Below the pieces are notes generated by a model. The model searched no databases, was not told the DNA's origin, and saw nothing but the letters and a program-made list of their open reading frames with translations. Shown piece by piece: positions 34,401 through 42,392 of a stretch of DNA of 64,000 nt; the stretch's first letter is position 1, and each line of letters opens with the position of its first letter. The translations under genes were made by a program, and so were the position numbers. The stretch is from Streptomyces pseudogriseolus (GTDB taxonomy: Bacteria > Actinomycetota > Actinomycetes > Streptomycetales > Streptomycetaceae). Location of the stretch: assembly GCA_002154585.1 (NCBI GenBank), contig MUNG01000095.1, positions 1 to 64,000 of the forward strand, read 5' to 3'.

Positions 34401-35902
34401 CACGGGTCGACGTGGCGATCGTGGGCAGTGGCCCCAACGGTCTGGCCGCCGCCGTCACCATGGCACGCGCCGGGCTGACCGTGGAGATCCACGAGCAGGC
34501 CCCCGCCATGGGCGGCGGCCTGCGCGGCGAAGCCCTGTTCGACTCCGAGGTACGGCACGACCTCTGCGCCGCCGTCCACCCGATGGCGGCCGCCTCCGCG
34601 TTCTTCCGCGCGTTCGACCTGGAGGCCCGGGGCGTGCGGCTGCTGCAGCCGCCCATTCCGTACGCACACCCGCTGGACGGTGGTGTCGCCGCGTTCGCGT
34701 ACCGCGACCTCGCTCAGACGCGTGACCGCCTGGGCCCGGACGGGCAGCGCTGGTACCGGTTGATGGCGCCGCTGGTGAGGCACAGCTCGGGCGTGACCGA
34801 CTTCCTGCTCTCCGGCCAGCGGTCCCTGCCGGCCGACCCCGTTGCGCCGCTGCACCTGGGCCCGCGGGTGCTGGGCCAACTCCTGCGGGGCAACGGGCTG
34901 CGCACCGAGGCCGCCCGCGCGTTGCTGACGGGAGTCGCAGCGCACGCGGTGGGCCGGCTGCCCAGTCTGCCGGCCGGTGCCATCGCGATGTTGCTGGGTC
35001 ATCTCGCTCATGCGTCCGGCTGGCCGCTGCCAGAGGGCGGCAGCCACCGCATCGCCGAGGCCCTGGCCGACGACCTGACGGCACACGGGGGCGTTGTGCA
35101 CACCGGCCGACGGATCACCGACCTGGCGGAGCTGGACGCTCAGGTGATCATGCTGGACACCACGCCGCGCGGCCTGCTGGCCCTGGCCGGCGAACGGTTG
35201 CCGCCCCGGTACCGCCGGGCGTTGGAACGCTTCCGTTACGGTCCGGGCGCGGCGAAGGCTGACTTCCTGGTCAGTGAGCCCGTCCCGTGGGCCGATCCGG
35301 AGGTGGGCCGGGCCGGGACCGTGCACATCGGCGGTACCCGTGCCGACATCCTCGCGGCGGAGAACGCCGCCGCCCGGGGCCTGGCCACGGAGGAGCCCTT
35401 CGTCCTGCTGGTGGACCCGGCCGTGACCGATCCCGGCCGGGCCGTCGGAGGGCGCCGCCCGATATGGGCCTACGCGCATGTCCCGAACGGCGACACCCGG
35501 GATCCGGTGCCGCTGATCACGCGCCGGATCGAGCGGTACGCCCCCGGTTTCACCGACACGGTCGTCGCGGCGCGCGGCGTGCCGGCGTCCGCGTACGAGA
35601 GTCACAACCCGAACTATCCCGGCGGGGACATCGGCGCCGGAGCCATCACCCTCACGCAGTCCGTGTTCCGGCCCACGCCCGCCTGGAATCCGTACCGCAC
35701 ACCGCTGCCCGGCGTATACCTGTGCTCGGCGTCGACGCCTCCCGGCCCGAGCGTGCACGGCATGTGCGGTCACCTCGCCGCGCTGGCAGCCCTCCGCCGG
35801 GAGTTCCACATCACGGCCGCGCCGCGACTGGAGCCCGGCGGTGGACCGACCCCCACAGAGAACAGTTCGACCCCCACAGAGGAAGGCCGGAGAGCGTCAT
35901 GA
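34397..35902 (+). CDS. FAD-dependent oxidoreductase, phytoene-desaturase-like
   Basis: A 501 aa flavoprotein. The N-terminal dinucleotide motif is VGSGPNGLAAAVTMARAG, with Glu of EIHEQ binding the adenosine ribose. The C-terminal STPPGPSVHGMCG stretch is the second FAD contact of the CrtI/amine-oxidase superfamily. Such enzymes oxidise, desaturate or isomerise lipid-like substrates. No carotenoid genes surround it, and it is locked by ATGA overlaps between the exporter and the next gene, so a peptide substrate or hydrophobic intermediate is inferred. Similar flavoproteins occur in some linaridin clusters, as I recall, with no established reaction. Confidence 0.75.
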   Translation: MTRVDVAIVGSGPNGLAAAVTMARAGLTVEIHEQAPAMGGGLRGEALFDSEVRHDLCAAVHPMAAASAFFRAFDLEARGVRLLQPPIPYAHPLDGGVAAFAYRDLAQTRDRLGPDGQRWYRLMAPLVRHSSGVTDFLLSGQRSLPADPVAPLHLGPRVLGQLLRGNGLRTEAARALLTGVAAHAVGRLPSLPAGAIAMLLGHLAHASGWPLPEGGSHRIAEALADDLTAHGGVVHTGRRITDLAELDAQVIMLDTTPRGLLALAGERLPPRYRRALERFRYGPGAAKADFLVSEPVPWADPEVGRAGTVHIGGTRADILAAENAAARGLATEEPFVLLVDPAVTDPGRAVGGRRPIWAYAHVPNGDTRDPVPLITRRIERYAPGFTDTVVAARGVPASAYESHNPNYPGGDIGAGAITLTQSVFRPTPAWNPYRTPLPGVYLCSASTPPGPSVHGMCGHLAALAALRREFHITAAPRLEPGGGPTPTENSSTPTEEGRRAS

Positions 35903-36750
35903 GTGTCAGTCATCGCCCCACCGCAGCCGCGGACTTCGCCGGGTATCTGCGTGCCTACCACGCCGATGCCATCGACGGCGGCGACCCGGTCGCGGAGGTC
36001 TGGGACCGCTATCACCTGCCCGACGGTACACACCGGGTCAACGGCCGGGTGTGGGACCGTGACAAGATCCTGGGCAGCCTTCGCTCCCGGCGTTCCCTCG
36101 GCGCCCCGTACGAGCTGTACATCCACGAAGTGACGGTGGAAGGACGCCGCGCCGCCGCCCGGTACACGATCAGCACGCCCATGCTGGGGAAGATCCAGTC
36201 GGCCACGGAGGCGGCGGTCTTCGCCGAACTGGCCGAGGACGGCCGGGTGGCCCGCACGACTGCCTTCTCCGTCACCCGGCCTGGCTGGTCGGGACGGGAG
36301 CGGGACGAGCCGTTCGACAGTGCGGCCCGCCCTGCGCCCGGTACCTCGCCCGCGTCGCCGCCCGCCGAGGGGGAGGAACCGACGCCCGCCCAGGACCCGG
36401 CGCACTATCTGCGGACCTACTATGCGGCCGGGTACGACGTGACGGTCCCGGTCGCGGAGGCTCATGACCGTTTCCACACCCCTGACGCGCTGCATCAGGT
36501 CGGGCGGAAGGTGATGCAGCGCTCGGGCGTCCTGAAGGCGCTGGAGGAGGGACGCAAGCTGGGCCACACCTATCCGGTGGAGGTGCACGAGACGCTTCGG
36601 GAGGGCAACCGCTTCGCGGCGCGTTACACCACCAGCAGGGACGGGAACCCGGAGCGTCCGCAGGAGGTCTTCGCCTTCGGCGAGTTCGCCCCGGACGGCC
36701 GTGTCCGGTCGGTCCGCTTCGCCCTCGATCCCGGCTATGACGCGGCGTAG
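35899..36750 (+). CDS. Tandem-duplicated NTF2/SnoaL-like protein
   Basis: A 283 aa protein made of two related halves (about 10-130 and 165-280) joined by a Pro/Ala/Glu linker. Each half has an opening helix YLRAYH.. or YLRTYYAAG.., then V.E..DR(Y/F)H.PD..H.V, a shared H.VE.RR-like strand and a closing RV-rich strand. The pattern suggests NTF2/SnoaL-like cone domains that bind hydrophobic ligands or act as simple cyclases and isomerases, but the similarity is weak. It is coupled to the flavoprotein by ATGA, so it may handle the same substrate. Its stop overlaps the convergent M23 gene by 16 bp. Confidence 0.55.
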   Translation: MSVSHRPTAAADFAGYLRAYHADAIDGGDPVAEVWDRYHLPDGTHRVNGRVWDRDKILGSLRSRRSLGAPYELYIHEVTVEGRRAAARYTISTPMLGKIQSATEAAVFAELAEDGRVARTTAFSVTRPGWSGRERDEPFDSAARPAPGTSPASPPAEGEEPTPAQDPAHYLRTYYAAGYDVTVPVAEAHDRFHTPDALHQVGRKVMQRSGVLKALEEGRKLGHTYPVEVHETLREGNRFAARYTTSRDGNPERPQEVFAFGEFAPDGRVRSVRFALDPGYDAA

Positions 36751-37574
36751 GGGTCCGACGGGTCGGCGACGGTCCGGACGGGGGCGAAACAGGTGTTGTC
36801 GGCGGGCACACCTTCCCGCTCGTGACCGTCGTCGTCCTGGTACCGCCAGGTGAAACGCAGGCCGCGGGCAGAGGTGATGTCAGGGCTGTCCATGAGCTGG
36901 AAGTGCAGGTGGGGCTCGGAGGAGTTGCCCGAGTTCCCGCACTCGGCGAGTTGCTGACCGGCCGTCACCCGCTCACCGGCGGCGACCCTCAAAGAGTGGC
37001 GTCGCAGGTGTGCGAAGACGGCGTACGCTCCGTTGCCCAGGTCGAGGATCACGTGGTTGCCGAGCAGGTGACGCGGAAGGCCGAGGGAGCGTATGAAGCC
37101 CTCCGGCAGCACGTAGAGCAGGCCGGCCAGGGACGTACGTGTCAGGTGGTCACGCTGGCTGTCCGTGGCGGCGACCACCTGGCCGTCCGCCGGGGCGAGC
37201 AGTGGTTCACCGAAGGACGGGTAGGACTCGGGGCGCCGTGTCGGCGGCCACAGCCACACGGGCTCGGGCGCCGGGCGGCGGGCCAGGTCGATCGCGTACG
37301 TCTGCGCGAGGTTGTGCGTGTGGCTGGGCACCTTGGTGGCGGGCCCGTTCCGGGCCATCCAGCGGCCGTTCACGGGGATGTCCAGTGCCAGGGGCGGGGC
37401 TTCCTCACCCGTCGGGCGCTGGGCACGCGTCATCGCCGTCCGCATCAGCAGACCTGTCACCAGCAGGGCGAGCCCGACGAGCCAGAGCGGCCCGACGCCC
37501 TGGCCGTTGACGAGGATGCACGCGGCTCCGGCGGCCAGCACCAGGCCGTGGCGTTTCCACAGTTTCTGTGTCAT
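36735..37574 (-). CDS. Membrane-anchored M23 family metallopeptidase
   Basis: A 279 aa protein. Two N-terminal hydrophobic helices (about 10-45) are followed by an extracytoplasmic M23 (lysostaphin/LytM) domain. SHTHNLAQTYAIDL gives the first His and Asp ligands, and EPHLHFQL the HxH motif, so the zinc site looks complete. Family members cleave Gly-rich or D-amino-acid peptide bonds, mostly in peptidoglycan. It is convergent with the linaridin operon and overlaps it by 16 bp. A role in leader or core trimming outside the cell is possible but unproven; ordinary cell-wall hydrolysis is the default. No clear ribosome binding site precedes ATG 37574. Confidence 0.8.
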   Translation of the reverse strand: MTQKLWKRHGLVLAAGAACILVNGQGVGPLWLVGLALLVTGLLMRTAMTRAQRPTGEEAPPLALDIPVNGRWMARNGPATKVPSHTHNLAQTYAIDLARRPAPEPVWLWPPTRRPESYPSFGEPLLAPADGQVVAATDSQRDHLTRTSLAGLLYVLPEGFIRSLGLPRHLLGNHVILDLGNGAYAVFAHLRRHSLRVAAGERVTAGQQLAECGNSGNSSEPHLHFQLMDSPDITSARGLRFTWRYQDDDGHEREGVPADNTCFAPVRTVADPSDPYAAS

Positions 37575-37650
37575 GTGGGGGGTCTTTCAGTGGGGGATCG
37601 CAGATGGGCGCAGCATTCCAGATCTCTGGTCCGCCGTCCCACCCGAGATT

Positions 37651-38145
37651 TCAGCGCGAGGACGACTGCGTGTGGGAGGCAGCCCTCGACGGGCCGTTGA
37701 TCGGCCAGGTCGTGAGGGAAATGGCCGGCCCGCAGTCCGTGGTGTCCTCGGCGCCTCGGCATACCTTCAGCTGGCCGGTGGTCGTCGGAAGATAAGGACT
37801 CAGTCGGAGGTTCACGGGAGCGATTTCATCCCCGCATTGGGTGGCATGTCTGGTGTAGGGCGAAGGGAAGAAGTCATGGATCCACCGGACCCACACCGAG
37901 AAACATCCGGTGCCGGTATTTCGCAGCTCGCCCTCTATGACGAGGGCCGACCGGATGCCGTCCTGTTCGGTCCACCGAATGCCGGACGCGGCAGCCGAAC
38001 CGTGTGCCGCCGACCACTCGACCGGGGCAGCCGTCGAAGGGGCGGGACCGGCCGCCGCCGAGTGTGCTGCGGACGACAAGGCGGCGACGGTCAAGGCGAT
38101 TGTCGCGAGAGTTCGTTTCGGTGATGCGATACGCATGAGGGTCAC
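37651..38145 (-). CDS. Small secreted protein of unknown function
   Basis: A 164 aa protein with a Sec signal peptide (RTLATIALTVAALSSAAHSAAA, cleavage probably after ASA-type residues near 33). The mature part is beta-rich, with four cysteines (GCFSVW, TQCGDE, KVCRG, DCGPA) that could form two disulfides. No known domain is recognised. GTG 38145 has AGGA at good spacing. ATG 38136 is the alternative. It sits 76 bases upstream of the M23 gene on the same strand and may be transcribed with it. Codon use is less GC-extreme than in the core genes. Confidence 0.6.
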   Translation of the reverse strand: MTLMRIASPKRTLATIALTVAALSSAAHSAAAGPAPSTAAPVEWSAAHGSAAASGIRWTEQDGIRSALVIEGELRNTGTGCFSVWVRWIHDFFPSPYTRHATQCGDEIAPVNLRLSPYLPTTTGQLKVCRGAEDTTDCGPAISLTTWPINGPSRAASHTQSSSR

Positions 38146-38697
38146 CCGGCTTCCTGGGAGACGATGCGGTGCATGATTGCGTGTGCCTTCTGCGTCGGTG
38201 GAAGAAGTCGGAGGGCCAATTTTATGCGGGGGTGGGGGTAATGAACAAGAGTGAGTCCAATGAGAGGTCCGGCGTGGGGCTATTTCAAGTCAACTCCAGC
38301 CGGATAATGTCTCTGATTCCGTCCATGAGTGGGGTTTTCCGGCATTGACTGCTTGACGTCCGGTCGACATACGGTGGAACAGGACCAGATCGGCCGGCGG
38401 GGAATCGCCACAGGCCGCACCTGCCTGCGTCTGAGAGGACTCGCCACCACGGAGCAGCCGGTGGGGGCCGGCTGAGCGGGTACGGCGGCCGAAAGAACGA
38501 GGCCCCGGTCGTTCACCTCTGGCGACCGGGAGCCCCGTGACGCGGATCGGCCGGCGGCGACACTCCCCCGAGCAGCGCGTCCTCGCGCGCACCCCCGGGC
38601 CGGATCCGGTGTAGTGATCACATCAAACCTTGCCAACGGATGGCTAACATAAGGCCAATGGATTCCGTTTCGGTCAGCCGGAAGGCAGTGGTGCGGC
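38146..38697. promoter_or_regulatory. 552-bp intergenic region at the right island border
   Basis: No gene is supported. The left half is AT-richer than the core chromosome. Just before the SARP start, CCAACGGAT (38633-38641) and CCAATGGAT (38655-38663) form a direct repeat with a 22-bp period, two helical turns. SARP-family regulators typically bind heptameric direct repeats spaced by 11 or 22 bp (established for the family), so autoregulation is plausible. No clean -10/-35 pair is visible. Confidence 0.45.
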
Positions 38698-40650
38698 GTG
38701 ACTCGGCGCGGACTGCGCTTCGGCCTGCTGGGAACGCCGGTCCTCTACGGCGGTGAGCCGGCCCGCGGTCAGGCGCCCCGCGCCCGAGGCGGCCTCCCCG
38801 TCCATCCCGTGACCAGCCCCAAGCTCCGCACCCTCCTCACCGTCCTGCTGCTCGACGCCGGGCGGGTCGTCTCCGTCGAGGTGCTGAAGGACGCGCTGTG
38901 GGGCGGGGCGCCGCCCGTCTCCGCGCTGCCCTCGCTGCACAACCACGTCGCCCGGCTGCGCCGCCTCCTCGACGAGCCCGGCCGCCTCCTCACCGTGCCC
39001 ACGGGGTACGTCCTCCGCGCCGACGACGGCGAACTGGACGTCCAGGTCTTCGACAGTCACGTCGCCGCCGCCCGTGCCGCCCGCGCCGACGGGGACTGGG
39101 AGCGGGTGCGCGGGGAGTGCCGGGCCGCGCTCGGGCTGTGGCGGGGTACTCCGCTGGGCGGCCTCGCCCCCGAAGTGGGCGGGTACGCCCTCGTGCGCCG
39201 CCTCCAAGAAGCGCGGCTGCTGTTCCACGAGTGGCGGTACGACGCCGAACTCGCCCTCGGCGACGACCGCCTGGCCGACCTCGTGCCCGAGTTGGCCGCC
39301 CTCGCCGAGGAGCATCCGCTGCGGGAGGCCTACCACCGCCAGCTCATGCTCGCCCTCCACCGCACCGGCCGCCAGGCCGAGGCCCTCGTCGTCCACCGCG
39401 ACCTGCGCGCCCGCCTCGCCGACGAACTCGGCGTGGAGCCGGGGCCCTCCGTGCGCGACGCCCATGTGGAGGTGCTGCGGGGGAGCGGGACGCCGGGGAG
39501 CGGGACGCCGGGGAGCGGGACATGGGACGGCGCGTCCCAGTGGGTCCGGCCCGCCCGGACGCCGATCGCCCGGACGCCGTTCGCCCAGGCACTGCCCGGT
39601 CATGTGCCACCCGGCCAACTCCCCCCTGTCCCCGCCCACTTCGTCGGCCGCGCCGACACCCGTCAGGCCATCGCACACGCACTCTCCACCACGGACGGCA
39701 CGACGACCCCGCTCGTCGTCCTCAGCGGCACCGTCGGCGTCGGCAAGAGCGCCCTCGCACTGCATGTCGCGCACACTCTGGAGGAACGTTTCAGCAATGG
39801 CCGGCTGTACCTCAACCTGCGCGGCGCCGACCCCGGTTCGGCGGCGCCCCTGACCGCCGGGCAGGCCCTCGCCGCTCTCCTCCGCGACCTCGGCGTCCCC
39901 TCCGGGGCCGTCCCCGAACACCCCGACGCCGCCTCCGCGTTGCTGCGGTCCCTGCTCGCCCCCACCCGCACCCTGCTCGTGCTGGACGACGCCGTGAGCG
40001 CCGCCCAGGTGCGGCCGCTGCTGCCCGTCGGGCCCGGGTGCGGTGTCGTCGTCACCAGCCGGTCGCCCCTCACCGCCCTCGACGGCGCCGCCCGCTTCCC
40101 GCTCGCGCCGTTGAGCGACGAGGAGAGCGCCGCGCTGCTGCGGGCCGCGTCCGGGCGGGACGGGATCACCGCCGGGCATCCGCTGGTCGCCCTCACCGGG
40201 CGGCTCCCGCTGGCGCTGCGCGTGGTCGCGGCCCGGCTCGCCGCGCGCCGGGCCCTCACCACGGACGCCCTCGCCACGCAGCTCGCCGCCGCCGACAGCA
40301 GACTGGACCTTCTCGACTACGACGACCTCGGCGTCCGCCGCTCACTGGACGCCGCCTTCAACGCGCTCACCGCCTCCGAACGCCGCGGCGACCGCGACGC
40401 GGCCCTCGCCCTGCGCCACATCGGCGCCCTCGACCTGCCCTCCTACGACGTCCCGTCGCTGGCCCGGCTCACCGGCGTCGACGAGGCCCGGGCCGAGGCG
40501 GCGCTGGAGCGGCTGGCCGAGGTGGCGCTGCTGGAGGAGACCGCGTACGGGCGCTTCGTGCCGTACGACCTCGTGCGGGACTTCGCCCGGGAACGGGCGG
40601 CCGAGCCCTGTGCGGACGCCCCGTCGGGGTGTCACTTCGCGTCCGCGTAG
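38698..40650 (+). CDS. SARP/AfsR-like transcriptional regulator with NB-ARC domain
   Basis: A 650 aa protein. An OmpR-type winged helix (about 40-105) is followed by the bacterial transcriptional activation domain (about 110-260). A short linker with repeated GSGTP precedes an NB-ARC ATPase whose P-loop SGTVGVGKSALALH starts at about 342, with LLVLDDA as Walker B. A winged-helix region closes the protein. It stops without the TPR array of full AfsR, so it is a shortened form. Such proteins activate secondary-metabolite genes. It may control the linaridin cluster to its left or be part of the conserved chromosome. GTG 38698 follows GGAAGG. The 3' end overlaps the convergent polymerase gene by 19 bp. 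Confidence 0.85.
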   Translation: MTRRGLRFGLLGTPVLYGGEPARGQAPRARGGLPVHPVTSPKLRTLLTVLLLDAGRVVSVEVLKDALWGGAPPVSALPSLHNHVARLRRLLDEPGRLLTVPTGYVLRADDGELDVQVFDSHVAAARAARADGDWERVRGECRAALGLWRGTPLGGLAPEVGGYALVRRLQEARLLFHEWRYDAELALGDDRLADLVPELAALAEEHPLREAYHRQLMLALHRTGRQAEALVVHRDLRARLADELGVEPGPSVRDAHVEVLRGSGTPGSGTPGSGTWDGASQWVRPARTPIARTPFAQALPGHVPPGQLPPVPAHFVGRADTRQAIAHALSTTDGTTTPLVVLSGTVGVGKSALALHVAHTLEERFSNGRLYLNLRGADPGSAAPLTAGQALAALLRDLGVPSGAVPEHPDAASALLRSLLAPTRTLLVLDDAVSAAQVRPLLPVGPGCGVVVTSRSPLTALDGAARFPLAPLSDEESAALLRAASGRDGITAGHPLVALTGRLPLALRVVAARLAARRALTTDALATQLAAADSRLDLLDYDDLGVRRSLDAAFNALTASERRGDRDAALALRHIGALDLPSYDVPSLARLTGVDEARAEAALERLAEVALLEETAYGRFVPYDLVRDFARERAAEPCADAPSGCHFASA

Positions 40651-42326
40651 CACTTCACCACCGCCGTGGTGAACGGGAACCGCACCGGTGTCTGGCCGAA
40701 CGCGATCCGCCCCGCCTGCTCGGCGGCCTCACGGATCGCCGCCGTCACCGCCGCCGTCTCCTCCTCGGGGCAGTGCACGATCACCTCGTCGTGCTGGAAG
40801 AACACCAGCTCCGCCGCCATGCCGGTCAGCGCCTGCCGGAGCCCCGCGAGCAGCAGCAGCGCCCAGTCGGCCGCGCTGCCCTGCACCACGAAGTTGCGGG
40901 CGAAGCGGCCCCGGGCGCGGGCGTCGGTCGAGGCGTAGCCGGGGGTCCATGGGCGGGCCGTGTCGGGGTCCGGCTCGTCCTGCGCCACCGGGATGCCCGC
41001 CTCCTCCGCCGCGTCGTCCGTCGTCCGCGCGGCGGGCGGGCAGGTGCGGCCCAGCCAGGTGCGGACCAGCCGGCCCTCCTCGCCCGCGCGAGCCGCCTCG
41101 TCGACGTACGCCACGGCCCGCGGGAAGCGGCGGCGCAGCGCGGCGAGGTTCTTCAGGCCGTCGCCCGAGGTCTGCCCGTACACCGCGCCGAGGACGGCGA
41201 TCTTGGCGCGGTCGCGGTCCCCGGAGAAGGCGCGCTCGGACACCGCCTGGTAGAGGTCGCTCTCCCGGCCCGCGACCTCCATCAGCGCGGGGTCGCGGGA
41301 GATGGCCGCCAGCACCCGCGGCTCCATCTGGTCGGCGTCGGCGACGACGAGCCGCCAGCCGGGGTCGGCGACGGCCGCGCGGCGGATCACCTTGGGGATC
41401 TGGAGGGCGCCCCCGCCGTGGGTGACCCAGCGCCCTGTCACCGTGCCGCCCGCGAGGAACTCGGGGCGGAAGCGGCCGTCGCGCACCCAGTCCTGGAGCC
41501 AGGACCAGCCGTGCGCCACCCAGATCCGGTACAGCTTCTTGTACTCCAGGAGCGGCTTCACCGCCGGGTGGTCCACCGACCGCAGCTCCCAGCGGCGGGT
41601 GGAGGTCACCTTGACCCCGGCCTGCGCGAACGCCTTGACCACGTCGGCCGGCAGGTCGGGCCGGACGCGGCGGCCGAAGGCGGCGGACACCTCGTCGGCC
41701 AGCTCGGCCAGCCGGCGCGGCTCGCCCCCGCCCGCGTACCGCTCGCCCAGCAGGTCGTGCAGCAGCGCGCGGTGCACGTCCGCGCGCCAGGGCAGCCCGG
41801 CGCGGTTCATCTCGGCGGCGATCAGCATGCCCGCCGACTCGGCGGTGACCAGCAGCCGCATCCGGTCCGGGTGCGCGGTGGCGTCGGTGCGCCGCTGCTG
41901 CTCGGCGTAGACCGCGAGCAGGTCGGTCAGCGGCAGCGGGGCCGCCTGCGGGTCGAACAGCGACGACTGGGCGCCCGGGTCCGCCTGCCGCTGGGGCGGG
42001 TCGGGCGGTACGGGGCCGCCGCGCAGCCGGGCCAGCGCCGCCGCGGCCGAACGTGGCTCCCCGTACCGCCCCTCGTGGCCGAGGAGCAGGGTCTCGGCGG
42101 CCTCCACGTCGTACGCCCGCTCCACTCGCACCCCCGTGGCGAGCAGGCGCGGGTAGACCTCGGCGGTGGACCGCCACACCCACCGGGCGACGCCCGGGCG
42201 GCTCCGCACGGCCTCGGCGGGGTCCGCCTCGCGCCGCACCGGGCCGGAGGGCAGCCCGTCGGGGCCGAGGGGGGCGACGTCCACGCCACCGTCCTCGGCC
42301 GGAGCGAGCGCCCACCGGCCGGCCAT
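40632..42326 (-). CDS. Family-A DNA polymerase with 3'-5' exonuclease-like N-terminus
   Basis: A 564 aa bifunctional exonuclease/polymerase-type protein, much shorter than PolA because it lacks the 5' nuclease. Polymerase motif A appears as VVADADQMEPRVLAAIS, motif B as RAKIAVLGAVYGQTSGDG and motif C as FFQHDEVIVH, so the palm carboxylates are present. The N-terminal 180 residues occupy the place of the proofreading domain but show only traces of its acidic residues. A second, non-essential repair or translesion role is likely. Streptomyces encode this in addition to full PolA. I start at ATG 42326 (MAGRWAL). An in-frame start exists 30 bases upstream. Confidence 0.85.
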   Translation of the reverse strand: MAGRWALAPAEDGGVDVAPLGPDGLPSGPVRREADPAEAVRSRPGVARWVWRSTAEVYPRLLATGVRVERAYDVEAAETLLLGHEGRYGEPRSAAAALARLRGGPVPPDPPQRQADPGAQSSLFDPQAAPLPLTDLLAVYAEQQRRTDATAHPDRMRLLVTAESAGMLIAAEMNRAGLPWRADVHRALLHDLLGERYAGGGEPRRLAELADEVSAAFGRRVRPDLPADVVKAFAQAGVKVTSTRRWELRSVDHPAVKPLLEYKKLYRIWVAHGWSWLQDWVRDGRFRPEFLAGGTVTGRWVTHGGGALQIPKVIRRAAVADPGWRLVVADADQMEPRVLAAISRDPALMEVAGRESDLYQAVSERAFSGDRDRAKIAVLGAVYGQTSGDGLKNLAALRRRFPRAVAYVDEAARAGEEGRLVRTWLGRTCPPAARTTDDAAEEAGIPVAQDEPDPDTARPWTPGYASTDARARGRFARNFVVQGSAADWALLLLAGLRQALTGMAAELVFFQHDEVIVHCPEEETAAVTAAIREAAEQAGRIAFGQTPVRFPFTTAVVKCYADAK

Positions 42327-42392
42327 GTACGCGAGTGTCGCAGGAGGGTGTGACAACGGCCTGGTGGGAGGGGTGCCGGGCCGGGCCGTGGA

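Noticed and set aside
28795..36750. Interpretation as a lanthipeptide or daptide cluster
   Set aside because: No LanB, LanM, LanKC or zinc cyclase, and no aminotransferase or threonine-decarboxylating dehydrogenase, is encoded. The H/L pair and P-x3-T-P motif fit linaridins better.
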